NCBI GenBank assembly: GCA_000469685.2
Contig: LS997566.1
Location: forward strand, 10,047,492-10,111,491
Reading direction: 5' to 3'
Source of the DNA: Haemonchus contortus
Taxonomy: Eukaryota > Nematoda > Chromadorea > Rhabditida > Trichostrongylidae
DNA length: 64,000 nt
Part shown: in pieces, positions 1-14,800 of the stretch
Layout: each line of letters starts with the position of its first letter
Numbering within the stretch: the stretch's first letter is position 1
Program-made: the position numbers and the translations under genes
Notes under the pieces: generated by a model
Database searches by the model: none
What the model was told of the DNA's origin: nothing
The model's input: the letters and a program-made list of their open reading frames with translations, nothing else

Positions 1-3000
1 AGGAGCAACTTGTGCTTCGAGATAGATGTTATCGCCCTCGCTGCATTGAATAGCCGGACCCAGTTGCTTGACGAATGTGGGCACCTGACAACGACCATTT
101 TTTAAATCGTTCAAATAAACCTCACAGGAAATATATAGGATCCACTGAATAAAAGCAAAAAGGGACTACTCACTTCCTTTGGTGCTTCTGGAAGCTCCTG
201 TGGTTTCGGTTTCGGTGCTTCGATTTCTTGAATACGTTGATAGCTCTTCGGATGTTGTACTTGTCCAAGAATAGCGTCTTTGGCTGAACCAGGTAGGTTT
301 AGTAGACCCATTCGGGTGCCATTGAATCTAGGGCTTCTGGGAGATAATCCACGAGGATCAGTTGTGGTTTTGAATGGGATAGCACCATAAATTTTCGGTG
401 ACAGAGTGTCATTGAGGAAAGGATGGGAGACTGGAGGCAGACCGCGGGGTTCGGTGAGGGTATCATTGGCCCAGCGAGTTCTGTTAGAGCGATTTAGGCC
501 AGAATTTCTGGTAGTAGAATGGAATGAAGTCATTCGTCGTAGTGAGCACTGAGACGTTCGCCGCCGCCGTCGCCGCCGCCCCGCTTCGTCATAAGGCTTT
601 TGGACAAAGCGCTGAACAGCAAACAGAAATCGCCCTTGGCGTGTGCACGTTGTGTCTCGGGTTTCTCAGAGACAGTGCATCCTTCTGCAACAGTCTCTAA
701 CAATAAGAGCGGTCCTTTAATAAGGTCAAACTGCTTAGGTAGGGAGGGAGTTGCTGGAGTTGCTCAGACCCTTCTTGATGCGCCATGCACTCCACTTCCT
801 TTTGGGATTGAAAGGGCATGCAAACTTTTAATGGCCTTACCCGAAGAGCGCATAGCTAAGACAAATCCAGGGTTGACTTTTCCGGAAAAGAAACCTAAAC
901 GATTGCTAGGGATCCGCTGAATTGATGAACCCCCGACTCCAGAACCAGGAGCTTTGAGCTGTTTTTCGAAAGGACGAATATTCTTACTCTCTCCCCAACG
1001 TGGACGTCAGTCTCGGTTCTTTATCCCCAGAAGGAGGCGAAGAATCGAGCCCATGTCCTGGGGACCGAGCTCTTTTGAATAGAGCGGGATTGAAACTACG
1101 CTTCCCCGTTTGTTTATTGATTGTTTGCTGTTGTTTACTTTTCTTGGCCGTCACACAGTCCTGTTCTGTAAGGGTCAATAAAGTAGTAGAGAAAGCGAAA
1201 CTTACGATTGCAACTGATTTTCGTCTTGGTCTCAACAGAGCCCAAAGCATTTTCTGCTTTGCAAGTGTATTCGCCACTGTCCTGAGGATATACGCCAAGG
1301 ATATCCAATGAAACAAATCCAAAGTCATAGAATGTACGGAAGCGATGGCCTGAATGGGAATAGCTCAGTGAGAAGGGCTATTTGCGCAGGTAAGGGCTGT
1401 GTGAAGTTCAAGGTCACCCACCATGTGGAATAGGTGCTCCATTGCGAAGCCATGTCACCTTGAGGGTATTGTCATTGATCGGCTTCACCTGGCACTCCAA
1501 GTGGATCGGTTCACCTTCTTCGACCTGAAATCTAGTGAACCGTTGTACTTTTTCGTTCCTATATCTCGGGTCCCGGTTCGGGAAGTCCCTAGACATTCAT
1601 TATGGTCGAGTGTAAGTACCCAAGCAATTCCTACCTCGCCCATGTCAGCTGCAAGAGGCACAACGAATACGGGGGCCATGTCGGGGCCATGCTCTTCGAC
1701 TTCACGTCGGGGGAACTTGTCAAGACCTTCCAGGTAGTTGATCTTATCGAGTGATTCTTCATGATGAGTATCGAGAACGACTTCTTTGGCGGCTGAAATG
1801 TCAGGAACCTATTAGGCTACCACAGAATCAACGAATTCCGTTTATACTCACGTAAAACTTTGACATGGCCCTGTCGGGTAGCTTCACCAAGGGCATTTGA
1901 GACGCGCAGGGTGTATGTTCCTGAGTCTTCTGCGATGGCTCCCTACAAGAACAGACGGATATTTTGAGTTCTCTATGGATCAAGGTAGCCCTTGGGAGGC
2001 CTTCCGCTTACCTTGACGTCTAGAGCGACGAAGCCAAACTCGCTGAGGGTCTTCACCCGACTTCCAGTTATTATGGGATGGTCGTTCACGAACCATTCAA
2101 CTTTCATTGTTGGATCGTTCACTGGGGTTACCTGAAGTGGGAAATGACCTGTTTACTTAGGTCCCGATGGATTCGTAAGAAGTAAGGAAGTGAAATCCTA
2201 ACCTTAAGGTCCATATGGATGTCGTCATGTTCATTGAGTTCAAGGTCAGGAAGATTGCCAATAATCTGTGGTGCAGCATCGCATGTGCGATCCTCAACCT
2301 CTGGGAGACCGACTCGACGGTCTTGTTCCAATTCCTAAAAGGGAGTTCTCTTGAAGCTTCTAAGCTGTGAAGGGGTAGTTGAACTCCCATGTCCCCTAAT
2401 TCATCCACCCGACCAAATATGGTCAAACAGTCGTACCTGAATTCGTTGCAGTCCTTCGGGATGGTGTGGGTCCAGGTAAAGAGTCTTGGCGCTACCAACG
2501 ACCAATTCCAGTGTGCACTGGGCTTCTCCCAGCTCATTACGTGCTACCTAAAAGGACTGGCATAAGCACACGCTCTTTCTAGGCAGTTTTCAACCATGAT
2601 AGCCTATTCCAGGCAGGTTTTAAGGATGATAGCCCTCTCAGTTCCAAAAATCATATTTATAGACATAGTGCTGAACTGACCAGAGTGTAGGTACCGCTGT
2701 CTTCTGGATAGGCATAGAGAATATCGAGGGCGACGTAGCCAAAGTCAAACATAGGACGGAATCGGTGGGCAGCAGGAAGTGGTGCTCCATTGTGGTACCT
2801 GAAGTGGAAGAGTTTGGTCATTCTTGGAGAGTTGGGCAGAGTAGAACCCGTAATGGGTGGAGATCCAGTTCATCAAGAAGCTGAGAAGTCTTCGGATTCC
2901 GGAAACCAAAACACGGAAAAGTCTCCAAACTCGGAAGTTGTCTGAAGGCATCACTGATTGCCAGACTCACCATTCCACAGTCATTTTGACGTCATTAGCC

Positions 3001-5875
3001 GGTTGCAGACGAGCCTCGAAATGCACGGGATCGTTTTCCATGCACTCGATACGGGCTGCCAAAGGTCTGACGAATCGAGGCTTGTCTAGTGATTGGAATT
3101 CCTCAGGTCGGTCGACTTCTTGGGGTCCAATGTGTACCTGAATGCCAGATCATTCCTAAGGCTATCCCGAGCAGAGGGAAAGATTAACCCATACTTGATG
3201 GCTGTCCAGGTATCCAATAATCTGTAGGCTGTCCTGGTGCTTGGTGTCCAGTTGAAGAGTCGGCATAGGAATGGTGGTCAGTTCAGCTGAGCTTTGTGCC
3301 TGAATTGCCAGTTTATTTCAAAGTCCGCAGTAGGAAATAGGAAGCTTCAGAGGATGAAAAAGTCCGGTTCCAAGCTGAGGAGGTTTTTCTTACCTGTCCA
3401 TTGGCGTTGAACAGTACGCAGGTGTAGGTGCCGGCGTCATCGGGATATGTTGGATTGAGCGATAATGAGACTACACCGAAGTTGTTGAATGTCTGCAATA
3501 AATGAAAAATAGCAAAACATGGAAAAATATGCCGCGTTGAGCTACGTGAAGAATGGATATCCAAGACGCGTGCGGTCGCTCGCTTCCTTGGCACATATTC
3601 TCTATGTGACATCAGTCCCAAAAGAGGGTTCAATTGAACCGCTCTTAACAAAGATATCCTTAGCTTACCTGGATTCTGTTTGCATTTGGCAGTGCATGGC
3701 CATCCTTGAGCCAGCTGACTCTCAGAGAGGGATCATTGACAGGGCTGATGCGAGCCTCGAAGAATGATCGGCCTAATTCCTGGTCGCAATGGAACGGTTG
3801 TAGCTGTAAACAGTAAACAATGAGGCTTGAATTTTGGAAAGTAGGCGGTTCCAGTGACGGACCTGTGTAAGGAACTTGGGGACCATGTCTTGCTTGGCAT
3901 GGCTGAACTGAATTTCTCGCACGTCGTCAACATCAAGATCGCGATTGTGTTCGTATTTGTGGAGATCGACACGAGCTGAAAGGCTCAAAGTGAGTCTCAG
4001 GTATGCCTGAAAGAAGTCCGAAGACGAACTCACGATGTACAATGACGGTGGCTTGGTTCTCGGCTTCACCGAGTTTGTTGATGGCTCGGCAGGTGAACAC
4101 ACCGCTGTCATCTTTCGTGGCATTCAGAATGTCAAGGGTAGCAAAGCCATGGTTCAGCGTCTGATGGCATCGGTCATCTGTAAAGTTACCCTTGTAGTGG
4201 TGGTACCAGAAGAGGAGACTGGTAGCCAAAAAACACCGTACTTTTCATGAGTTCGCGTCCATTCAGGTACCATACGACGACCAGGTTCGGGTCGTTGAGT
4301 GGGGTGAGTTTAGCTTCGAGGTGGATGGGTTGTCCTTCGAATAATTCATGAGATCGCAAATCAGAATGGAAGTTAGGGAGATCTGCAAGAAGACGTTGGT
4401 GAACTGAGGAACCTGAATGTCTTAAAGTGCTGAGTAGAACTGGTAGCTTACCTAGTTGGATTCCTGGAGGTGCGCGAGACGTTCTCGACTGGTATGCCGT
4501 ACCAAAGCTGTTGCCAAGGGTAGGCTGATCGACTGTGCTGTGGCCTGAAGGTTTTCGATTCATTTGCTTATCCGTTTCACTACCGCCTCAGGCTATTTCC
4601 TTACAGACTTGAGCCAACCGTAAAAGGGTCGATGAAATGAGCTGTATGAGCTGGTAGGATGAACGAATTTAAGCTGCCAAGAATCGATCGAAATCAATCA
4701 GTTATCGACTCGAATGCAAGTGCTTTCTATTAAGCTATACCCGGACAAGCCCACGTCCGTGGGAGCTCCCTCCAGTTGTAGGATCGGTTCACCACCAAGG
4801 TAACGGAACTGCTTATCGTAGTTTTGTAGAAGTTAATGATTGCCATGGGATCCCTCCAAAGAATCAGTGAAGGGTGTAAAACGAGGAGAAGCCATTTTCC
4901 CTTTATGGGAGATCCCCAGCATCATAAGCACCAATACTTCGTTAAACTTGAGGGATAATCCCAAAATATCGGTCCGAAGAGGTGACAGCAGCGCTTCCAA
5001 TGGTATGAGCGCACAATAGGAAGGCCCCTAAACCACCCCAAAAGAAAAACTCAAGACTTCTCGAAATTCAGGAAAAAATGGCGAGGAGAAGCCCAAGAGA
5101 AGGGGTTGGGGAACGTAATTTTAATGGACTCCCTAGAAAACAGGTGGACTTGACAGAATGTACCTCAGACCGAAAAAACGTACACAAATACAAAAGGAGA
5201 AGATCTTTTGGTTCGAAATCGAGGCTCGGGAGAAAAAAAGGTGAAAAGGTTCCCAGAGCTTCTCTCAGAAACTTACCCATTACATTTATCACAACGGAGC
5301 TGCGAGCCTCACCCAGTGGGTTGATCAAGACCACTGTGTATTCTCCCTGAAAGTAGAATTTCATTTTTATTGAAGAATAATTAATAATTCCGTTTGTAGT
5401 AATTTACACTACCTGATCGAATACGGTAATCGGGTTAATTTCGAGTATAGCAAGTCCTTTCTCACTGATTGTTGTAACACGTGATGAAAGAACAATCGGT
5501 TTGCCGTTCAATAGCCATACGACCTACAGTCATCATTAAATATTCAAGTTAGGAATACAGTAGGAGTAACTTCCACTCACTTTGATGTTGGGATCATCTG
5601 CGGGGGAATATTTGAATTCAAGGCGAGCAGTCTGGCCTTCGATAAGGTTCAATGGCTGCAGTTGACCAGCAAATGCTGGGGCTGATTTTGAGGCTGCTTT
5701 GTCTTGCATTTCATTGACGGGAGTTCTGAAATGGGAGCATCACAAAGGTCTTTCTCTGACCATAAACAGCTCCTGGCCATTCTCACCTGGCCATCCGGCG
5801 GTCCACTTTTCGGAGGGTGACCTGTTCACGGTGGGAGGGGCCAAGTTTTTGGCGACTTTGAACGACAACTCTGCC
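1..5875 (-). CDS. ketn-1: Kettin module 5: compact kettin-type linker-Ig repeats
   Basis: Exons are 5787-5875, 5581-5725, 5413-5523, 5277-5346, 4452-4544, 4242-4412, 4034-4177, 3863-3975, 3669-3803, 3394-3492, 3195-3299, 2971-3137, 2681-2798, 2437-2547, 2203-2334, 2012-2131, 1852-1942, 1635-1792, 1422-1524, 1206-1349, 174-283 and 1-84. They encode six full repeats and the start of a seventh. Landmarks are [51 protein letters not shown] and [10 protein letters not shown], each followed by a D-(S/A)-G-x-(Y/F)-T strand. Exon-intron positions are nearly periodic: a linker exon, a split within the C-C' strands, then an F-G strand exon. This supports growth by tandem duplication. Introns here are mostly under 300 bp; 284-1205 is the longest. 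Confidence 0.88.
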
Positions 5876-8800
5876 CTGAAATGGAAATTTACATGAGTAA
5901 CGGCTGCATATTGACTCTTGCAAGGTTGAAAGGGCCTACGTTGAGGGCTGTGGTGCCAAATTTGTTGATCGCATCACAGCGGTACCATCCGCCTTCGGCC
6001 AGGGTCGCATTTTCGATGAATAGCGTCGTCTCATTTCCTTTGTTCTCAATTCTGAAATTGCAGACGGTCCTATTAATTCTACGATTGCCATTTCAACCAC
6101 ATCAAACCTTCAAGGCTACCGTAACCTGCCTGCTTCCCGCAATTGCCTGCTCAAATTGCCTACACATTTTTTCTGCCTTTTAATAGAAAGTGCTCATTTG
6201 CGACCTTCCATGAGCTACAGTGAGCCCCTTTTTCTCCAGTATCAATAACCAGATCTGGGTGGGAAGAAATTCCTATTAGCTCATCAGGCAAGCAACTCTC
6301 TGATGCAAATCAAATACTCTGATGCATTCAGTATGCAGTAGAGCCTTTGCAAACAGAGCAGGAAAAGTTTTTCAGATCAGCCGCTGCACGCCGGCCACCT
6401 ACACCTAGTCGTGAGTCGATTTTCCTCAGCTTCCCACTGCAGGATACGGTAGCAACCCTTCCTAAGCCGAAAAGTCTCACAAACACCATTTTCCCTCCTT
6501 ACAAGGAGACTGCGCTCATTTCGGACTGGATCATGCCTCTATTTTAGGCTGAAAGACCACCGTGGAAACAATTCCAAGAAAACTTTACCTGAACGGAGGT
6601 GAACTTTTGATTTCCTCGTTATCTTTGAACCATTTGTAGGTGACCTTGTCGCCAGTTGCTCTACAGAACAGTTTCACGGAATCGCCCTCATAGATTGTTG
6701 TAGATTGGAATTTTCCAGTGAATTCCGGGGCATCTGGTGGTCTTGCTTCTGAAAAATGAAAGCGATGAACCACTGAAGTTTACTGATGCTATTAATTCCT
6801 CTGTTAGACTGGGGAGGAGTGGGATAAGGAAGGGTGTAGGTGCCTAAATGGCTGTTGGATCAGTGGGAGGTCGGTTTGACGACAGGACCTTCCCTAACTT
6901 GATCAATAGTTTCAAGCTGAAGTAAATATTTACTCAGTATACGATCGAATATCTCAAAGCTAGTTTCTAAAGCAGAAGTATAGCTTTGTTTACCTAGGTA
7001 TAATCAAATAGGACGACGGATATGGAAAAAACGTTTTGAATAAAGTTCATCGTTGAAAGGTGAGCTTTCTCAACCCATCTTAACTCTTGCGTACGGTAAC
7101 GGCGAGTCTAAACGGAATGCTATGCCGTAGTGGGATGAGAAGACCGCCTACCGTAACCCACTACCCAATCGCGTGCAAGAGCGCTCCTGATTACTCCAGC
7201 CACACCCACCCACATATCTGTGGGTTACCGTAAGCCGATGAGTTGGTAGGTGTAAGGGAGAGGAATGGTTTTGCTATGTCACTGCTGAAATGAGTCCCTT
7301 GAAATCGTGGTGGCTCTGAAAGAGGTACAGGGTCCAATGGGGTTCAGACGCTAAGGAAAGTCGTTAAGGAATATTCTCCCATTTGGGAAAGAAGCACTCA
7401 CGGAGTACGTTGAGCATGAATCTGCTTTGGAATGTTCCTCCACTGTTTCGTGCAATAGCTGCATAGGTGTTTGCATCATTGGCATCGACCTGAAGCCAGA
7501 AAATACTTGATTTACCTCAACGTAAAATCGCTGAGAAGAAAAACATTTTCATCAAGGAAAAAAGGAAAAAAATAGAAAAAAAATGATAAACTCACTTTTT
7601 CGATGATGAGTTTACTGTCGCCAGCATGGCCATGTTCAATTTTGAATTTGCCACCGGATTGTATAGGAGTGCCATCAACTCGGCACCATTCCAAAGTCGG
7701 TGGTGGCACGCCAGTAGTCTGAAGTGGAACAATTTTCTCCTGTTTCTGGTCTGAGCCATGACTTTAACTTTGAAGGAAGAATGTGGGAAGTGTGGCATGG
7801 GTTTAAGTCTGATCCAGGATGAGGTAGAAACCTCCTACCGTATGAATCGTTTTGTTCGATGATGAAAAGAAAAACAATGGCTAAGTGGCACGGGTGACGT
7901 CAATCTGTGCTAGCAAAATGACTAATCAAAAGCAAAATGATTGAGGAGTAGGAGAGGATGAAATGAGGAAGAGGAAATGATGAAGGAGGAAGGAACAAAC
8001 TCACCTTGCATGTGAATACGACTGTTTCGCCTGCTTTGGCAGCGATTGACTGTGGATGAACGAGGAATTGTGGTGGACGTGACTGAAAAGCAACGGAATT
8101 TCCTTGGTTTTCGTGAAACCCAACATTTTACTGCAAAACTCACCGGTACTAGGGATGCGCCATGTTCATGTGAATGTCCAGGGATGATTTTAGTACGAGT
8201 AGCACTTACTGCTGATTCTCCATTTGTCATAGGGCCTGATGTCGGCCTTGGACTCTGCAAAGGTCACCTCATCCTTTCTACTCTGATAGCCGACAAATGG
8301 GAGCTTACCGGTGTGAGAGTTGGCATATTTGGACTTCGTTGTGTTTCAATGTGTTTCTGATATTGATTTAATTGACGGAATTGTTGATTGTCTGATGGGA
8401 CAGATCGATGATATTCTTGGAAATGCTGAAAAATACTAATGGGGATAGGTATCGATCAAATAAAAAAAATCAAAATATTGGTTTTCCTGGACAAGTAGGA
8501 AAAAAAGGGTGGGAACGGGAAGGTGTCACAAAAAGGGTGATGACTGTAGAAAGGCTATGAACTGGTCCGTTCACGTAAAGAATATATTCAAGCGTAGGTG
8601 TCCCCATGGGTTCATAAAACGTCTAGAATGGGGTGTGATCAACTAAAGAAAAGGGTAGAAATAAGAAAATACCCGAATACGGTCAGTCCCGGATGTGATG
8701 CAGATGATAGCCGACTCCCACCACTGCTGACAATAGTCGAACCAATTGAATGGGTGTTTAGTACACAATGATTTGGGTGGGGCGAAGTTCAAGTGACTAT

Positions 8801-11800
8801 TTTTCTCCTCCCTCCCAAACGAATTGAACGGTCGGTCGGCTAGCAGCAGCGACCTTTGGATGGTGGGTGGATTGATGAGGTGAGTTCATCCCTCTGAACG
8901 AAGATCGATGTTAAGGGCATGCAAATAGAAGGGGGGTTTTCAGCTGCTATGCCATCTTGGAATAGTAAAATCCCCTCAGCAAATCGGTAGGAACTAGCCA
9001 ACCCAGAAAAATGGACCTTGGACCTCGTTACTTACCCTGGGTGCAGGTTGTGGTTGATGTTGTTGTTGTTGTTGTTGAGCAAAAGTTCGTTGTTCGTGAT
9101 AGACGTCGTGTCTAGAAGGTTGAACGAACTGCTGCTGTTGAGCGTTACGTGGATCTGAAAAATCAAAACAGAGAAATTAAACAAATGATCAGATCCTGCC
9201 CTCCTCCTCTCATCAATCGGCTTGGGTGGAAAAGTCACGTTTCACCCAAGCGATGATGGATACCGGGGAAAAAAAAGAGGCTTTGATTGGCAGCACTTAC
9301 GGATATCTTGATTCCAGTATTGTTGCTGTTGTTGCTGAGGCGGTTGGTATTGCAGTTGGTACGGTTGTGCCCACTGAAATGCCCAGAAGTTACCTATGCC
9401 GAACCCGATTCTTCAGAGGGTCGCTCAAGTTCCAAGAGCCTAATCTGCTCCTGGGAAGACAGAGCTTCTGGTGAAAGAATGAGGAGAATATGAAAGACAC
9501 AGCTCTCGTTAGAAGCTCTGGGAAGACCACCTCTGAGAACAAGCCATATTACTGCAGTCCGTTAGTCAGAGCCGATGCAGTGACGAAGGAAAAAACCCCT
9601 CAAGAATAGGTTTGACAAGAACTGCGTAAGGCGGAGTTAGCGGAAAGAGAAAGAACAACCAAAGGATGAAAGATAGGAGCAATACAGTGAGGAAAACATG
9701 CTGATGTGCTAGCAAACCACCATTTTCCCACCTGCAATTGTCGAAGACGATTCTCCTCTTCGATTCGCCTTAAACGATCCTGTTCGTCAAGCCTATGTTG
9801 TCGGAGCAATTGTTCACGCTCCTCGGCTTCACGACGACGGATCTGTTCGAGACGTTCCCTTTCGGCACGTTCTCGTTCGAAGAGTCGTCTGAGCCTCTCC
9901 TGCTCTTCTCGTATCAGAAGATTCTCCTCTTCTCGAGCTTTTCTTTCGATTTGTTCCCGTTCGAGAGCCTTCTCGTATCGAAGTTGCTGTTGAAGGTACT
10001 GAAAGAAGAGGAGTGGTCAGATGGTGCTCATGCAGTAAAGTAATTGTATAAAATCTGGATGGTTATGAAGAGAAGTTCGGACGGAGGGGTTGCATATGAA
10101 ATAGGAAAAAACAAAAAAACATTTCAAAGAAAAGGTCGTGCAGTTCTGACCTGAAAAAAGAAGTTTCACTGGGAGGGAATTTGAGGGAAGGTTTCTCATG
10201 GGGTCCTCGCTGAAATAGCCCATGCAAAGGGCATCCGGGGCAGTTAACAACGAGATATTCACCAGATGTTGAATCTAGATGCTCCCATGCTTTTTCTTCC
10301 CACACGTAACTCCCTTATCGCATCTTTAACCATGTTCATTACTTTGGATTGTAAAAAAAAAACCAGACATAAACAGGATTTCAAGACATTTTCGACCGCA
10401 GGCGACCTCTCAGACACGAGCCTCCCCCTAAGTATAGAGACGAACCGAAGAAAGAGGTTCCCCACATGTTCGCGTCCGCGATCAAAAAGGCGGTGAGGAG
10501 AACATCAGAGAAATCGAAACTTTAGATTACCCATGAGCTGATCTAGGTTGGGGTGGACAGGTTAGAGTGGGAGCTTCAGAGGGTGATAGGTAGAGTAGTG
10601 GAGGTGGAATGGCAGAGATGCAGAGAACCTCCGAAATGGTCCCACGCTTACAGTACCACACGACCCTTCATATTTCTTTGAGTAGGGTTTAACAAAGTTG
10701 TAACAAAAACCCTTCTTTCAGTGGGATCCCAGTGACATAAAGACGGATTTGAGTTTTGATTCCGGGTTATTTTCGACAAAATACAGGAAAGTTCTGGTCC
10801 TTGACCTCTCACTCCAGAACATAGCTTTAGACGAAACGGTTCAGGAGGTTTTGACTTCTTAAAGTCCCCCCATACCACCAACCTCATGCTCATTCCCCTT
10901 AACAACCGGAATGGCAATGACGGTAAGTAAAAGAAAAGTAGCTTTTTCTGCTTTTCCGGATTTATTCCTCTGATAAAAAAAGTCTCAAAAAGTCAGGCAG
11001 TCGTATAGAAAATGAAGCAAACGTTGTCTTCTAGTCAGACCTTTTGTTTAGCCCCCAACCCCCTCCTCCCACCCAGACTGAATAATGAAAATGCACTAAC
11101 CTGCTGTTGTTGTCTAAGTTGCTGCTCTTTGACTCGATCTTCAGGCGCGCTAAGAGGGTATACCTCAATGCGAGCCGCACTTTCAACCTAGAACAGACAC
11201 CATTAGATCGATTGTCTTCCGTCATGATCAGTTTTTGGGTGATCGCCGTTGTAAAGTAGGAAAAGCAGAAAACAACTAGCTAGAGAAATAAATTAGGTGA
11301 GAAGGTTCGAGTGAGAAATTGATAGCCAACGCTTGGTAGGGATATGATCCTGATCTAGCGCGACCTCTAGGGTTGGGTACAGGAAATATCCCAGGAAAGG
11401 GTAAATGCCATCGGTAACTTACTGTACACAGGTATACACCACGCACTCTGTCTCCGCCTGAAATCGCAGATCAATTTGAGGGCGCCATAGCTTTTAACAT
11501 GGACGGTCTAACAGTACATCCATTGAGAACGTTACAAATGTGCCATTTAACTTAGAATGACTACTGGGACCGTAGACCGTTCTTAAACGGGAAAGAAAGG
11601 AACATTGGATTGCTAAGAAGCCCTTCCAGCCCCAGTTGCGGTAGCTATTGCCGGAACCTCGTTACTCAGAAGCACAACTGAGCCTTCAGTACGGCTTGAG
11701 AACCCATGAGAGAAGAGTAGTTCCGAAAGCATCAGGATATGGGGGAGCTTCAGGTTATGAGCGATTAGGTTACGTGGCCGTGAACCTGGCACAACATAAG

Positions 11801-14800
11801 GTGGCGCGGATTTGATTTGTTTTGCTCTTGATCCGCTACTTTTCGCCGACAACTCCCTTTCAGCCCGACCATCTCACTCATTCTCATCTCAAAGAAGTCA
11901 GCGGCAAGAGGTTCCTCAAAAAAGACTCCTCTTCTTTCTATTGGGCCTAGTCATTCCTGAGCAGGCTCTGATCCGAGCCGCTGCTCTGCTCTGCGGCAGA
12001 TCGAACGTCACCGACGGATCTAATCCACGCCTGAGCAAATCTTTCCAGGAGCAGGGTGGTTGTTTGGGGCAAGTCTGACACACCTAGGAAACCCTTCCAG
12101 AAACTTGGCTATATTTTAGCCCTAGATCGATCCCTTCGCAGGATAACGGCAGGAATTACCCCTAGAAGAAGGAGGAGGTTCCGAAGCAAACGGCCGACTT
12201 TGAAGTGAACGAAAATCAACAATTGAAGCCTCATAACATAATGGAAAAAGAGCGGACAAAAATCCCATATCAGCTGCTCTTGCAATGTGAAAAATTGTCT
12301 TCAGAAAAAAAGAACTTTATGCATTTGTGCTGCCCACCACCAACTCGCTTACACTCCTCTGAAACGATCATCGCCAACAAAAAGCGCTAATGCCTCAGGG
12401 CTGCTGCTGCTGCTGCTCCCACCGCCGCCGCCGACGCTCCTGCTGCCGTCTCATTGCCGCCCTATTTACTTCGGGCGCTCGCTTTACAATGCCGGCAAAT
12501 CACCATGGGTAAGGTGGGCGAGATTTTTGCCACGCGTAAAAAAAGGTGACGGAGGTGGAGGTTGTTTTTTTGTAAGAAACCTCGAAGGTGTGCCAGGTGG
12601 ACCAGGTAGTTCGGCTCGGGGCTGAGCTACTTCAACAGCCTCAAATCGGAGGTCCCTCACGCTCTTAGGCGATAGCATGGGTACAGAAAGACCGTGGTGA
12701 CCTCGGAAAAAAAGAAAGGAAGTCTGGTAGCGGATCAGTCAGGTTGGAAGCCGACTTGGTTCAGATGAAGTTCAGCCGACTAGGTGCACCAGGACAAGGG
12801 GGATTGGAAGCCTGGGTACCTTGAGGATATGATCCCCAGATGCCGTAAAATCGAATCCATTTGAAACAGATGGAGAAGAATCTGAGAAGAAAATCAGAGC
12901 CGAAGTTGAGATTTTCAGATTTTTCAATACTGACATCAAAAGTCCAATAAAAGGATAATTACATGGGAAACAGTTGAGTGAATCAATTGGATGGTAGCAG
13001 CGGTTGATGAAGGGAGGATATCCGCCAAATATTTACGTTCATGCGGAAAACGGTTGACACACTAAAGAAACAGTTCGTATGCTGAGTTAGAGAGACATGC
13101 AAACAGATGCGCCTCGACGAACACCCCGACGTGGTCTCCTCTGGGAGCCCATATGCCCACGACTGAGTCCTCAAGAGTTAAGGGTGGTCCTAAGGAAGAC
13201 AAGGTAGAGACCTTAAGCCAGAGGTGTGAACCAGCTAAGCAGCACGGACGTGTGGAGTCGAATTGAAATCGGATTTGCCACCGATTCGTGGCCGTGGACG
13301 AAGCTGTGTAATACCTGTGATAAAGAGGAGAAGAGATGCCATTGAGCGTTTAGCGGAGAAGGAGAACCGACCAGGGTTAACTGAGCTTGGATTCTATGCC
13401 TACCAACCGAATTATATAGTATTTGATAACCAGTTACACTGCCCAAGTTTTTGTAGAAAAGACTAATTGATAGGAGGTGGTCAGGGCGGGAACGGGGAAG
13501 AAGAAATGTGGGGGTGCGAGGATTTGTTTAGAATATGAGGTTCAAACAATAACCTGCCCAGGTTACGAAGTAATAGAGTAGGAGTACCTGCCGAGGTAGG
13601 TGGGTTGATGGGGATACTAATTAAAGTAAGCCAAAAACAAAACAATAGACATGTGCCGTCAGCAGCGCGGCGCCTTCGCCTGCCAACTGTCCGCCAGGGA
13701 CCACGTCAAAGCCCACCACCATTACAAAGCTAACTGCAAAACCCTCTCCTGCATGATACGATCCATGGTTCTTGACGGGAAAAAGGGATGGTTTCCGAGG
13801 TCCTTTGGGGTGTCGATCGCGTGGAACGGCCGCGAGGATGACGTGATCGGGACCACTCGAACTCCTACGCTTTTCTCTCTCGATTACCCGCGCACCGACG
13901 ACCGAAACGGCCTATTTCCTTCCCGAGGAGAACTGACTGCCCGCTTAGTCGTTTATCAAACGGAGTGTAGAAAAAAATATTATGATGAAGATCTCGAAAA
14001 ATCGTTGAATGTGCCGGCTTTCAGAGGCAGGAGAGTTTTTTCGGTCAAAGGCCGAACGTTGTAAAGTGCTGCCGGGGCGCGCAATTGAGTCAGTAACGAG
14101 TTAAACAACAACCGATAGATCGATCCATCCCGTTCGTGGGATCCTTCAAAGCATTGCTGACGTCAAAGTGGAAAACGAAACCAACCTTGCCAAATGCATT
14201 CTCAGCAACTATCGTGTATTCACCCGAATCATCCGGAGTGACCATCGATAGTTTCAGAACAGCCAACGATCCTGCAAATAAGGATGAAATGCTCGGATCA
14301 TGTTGTTTAGTAGTAAAATTCTATAAATGCTTTGGAAATACGAATATTTTTGGGTCATCTCTCCTCAAAACTTTATTGTTGAGTTATGAGGAATGAGCTT
14401 TTTTCATATTTCAATTCGATTCCGATTAACTCGGCTGAGTTTCCAACAGATTATTTGGTTCGTTTCTATCTAAGAGGACAGTGCGGTCCAGAAAACGACG
14501 CACTGTTCCATCCCCAGTTTCCACAACTGACCACCGTGCCCGTTTATTCCGCTCTGATTTCCTATCTTGAGATGACCCTAGGACCTATGTATTAGGAAGA
14601 GGTTATGAGTCCAGTAATAAAAGTAAAGCGAATAAGCCCCTCGAAGTTAATGGATCTTGTTTTGAGATGCGCCTCACATTTTACTTCCATCGAGAAACTT
14701 AATGTGGTTTCAAGTGCCTATAGAGGCTTGCAAGGAGCTTTTGTCCTCCCAGACGAGTACGGTACCAACTAAGGCATGAACGATTGGATGCCAGTTGGCC

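Noticed and set aside
1000..1311. 103-codon plus-strand frame
   Set aside because: Partly antisense to the well-supported kettin exon 1206-1349.
13651..14064. 137-codon plus-strand frame in a kettin intron
   Set aside because: The longest open stretch nearby, but no recognisable motif, no splice partners and unusual composition; probably chance in GC-rich DNA.
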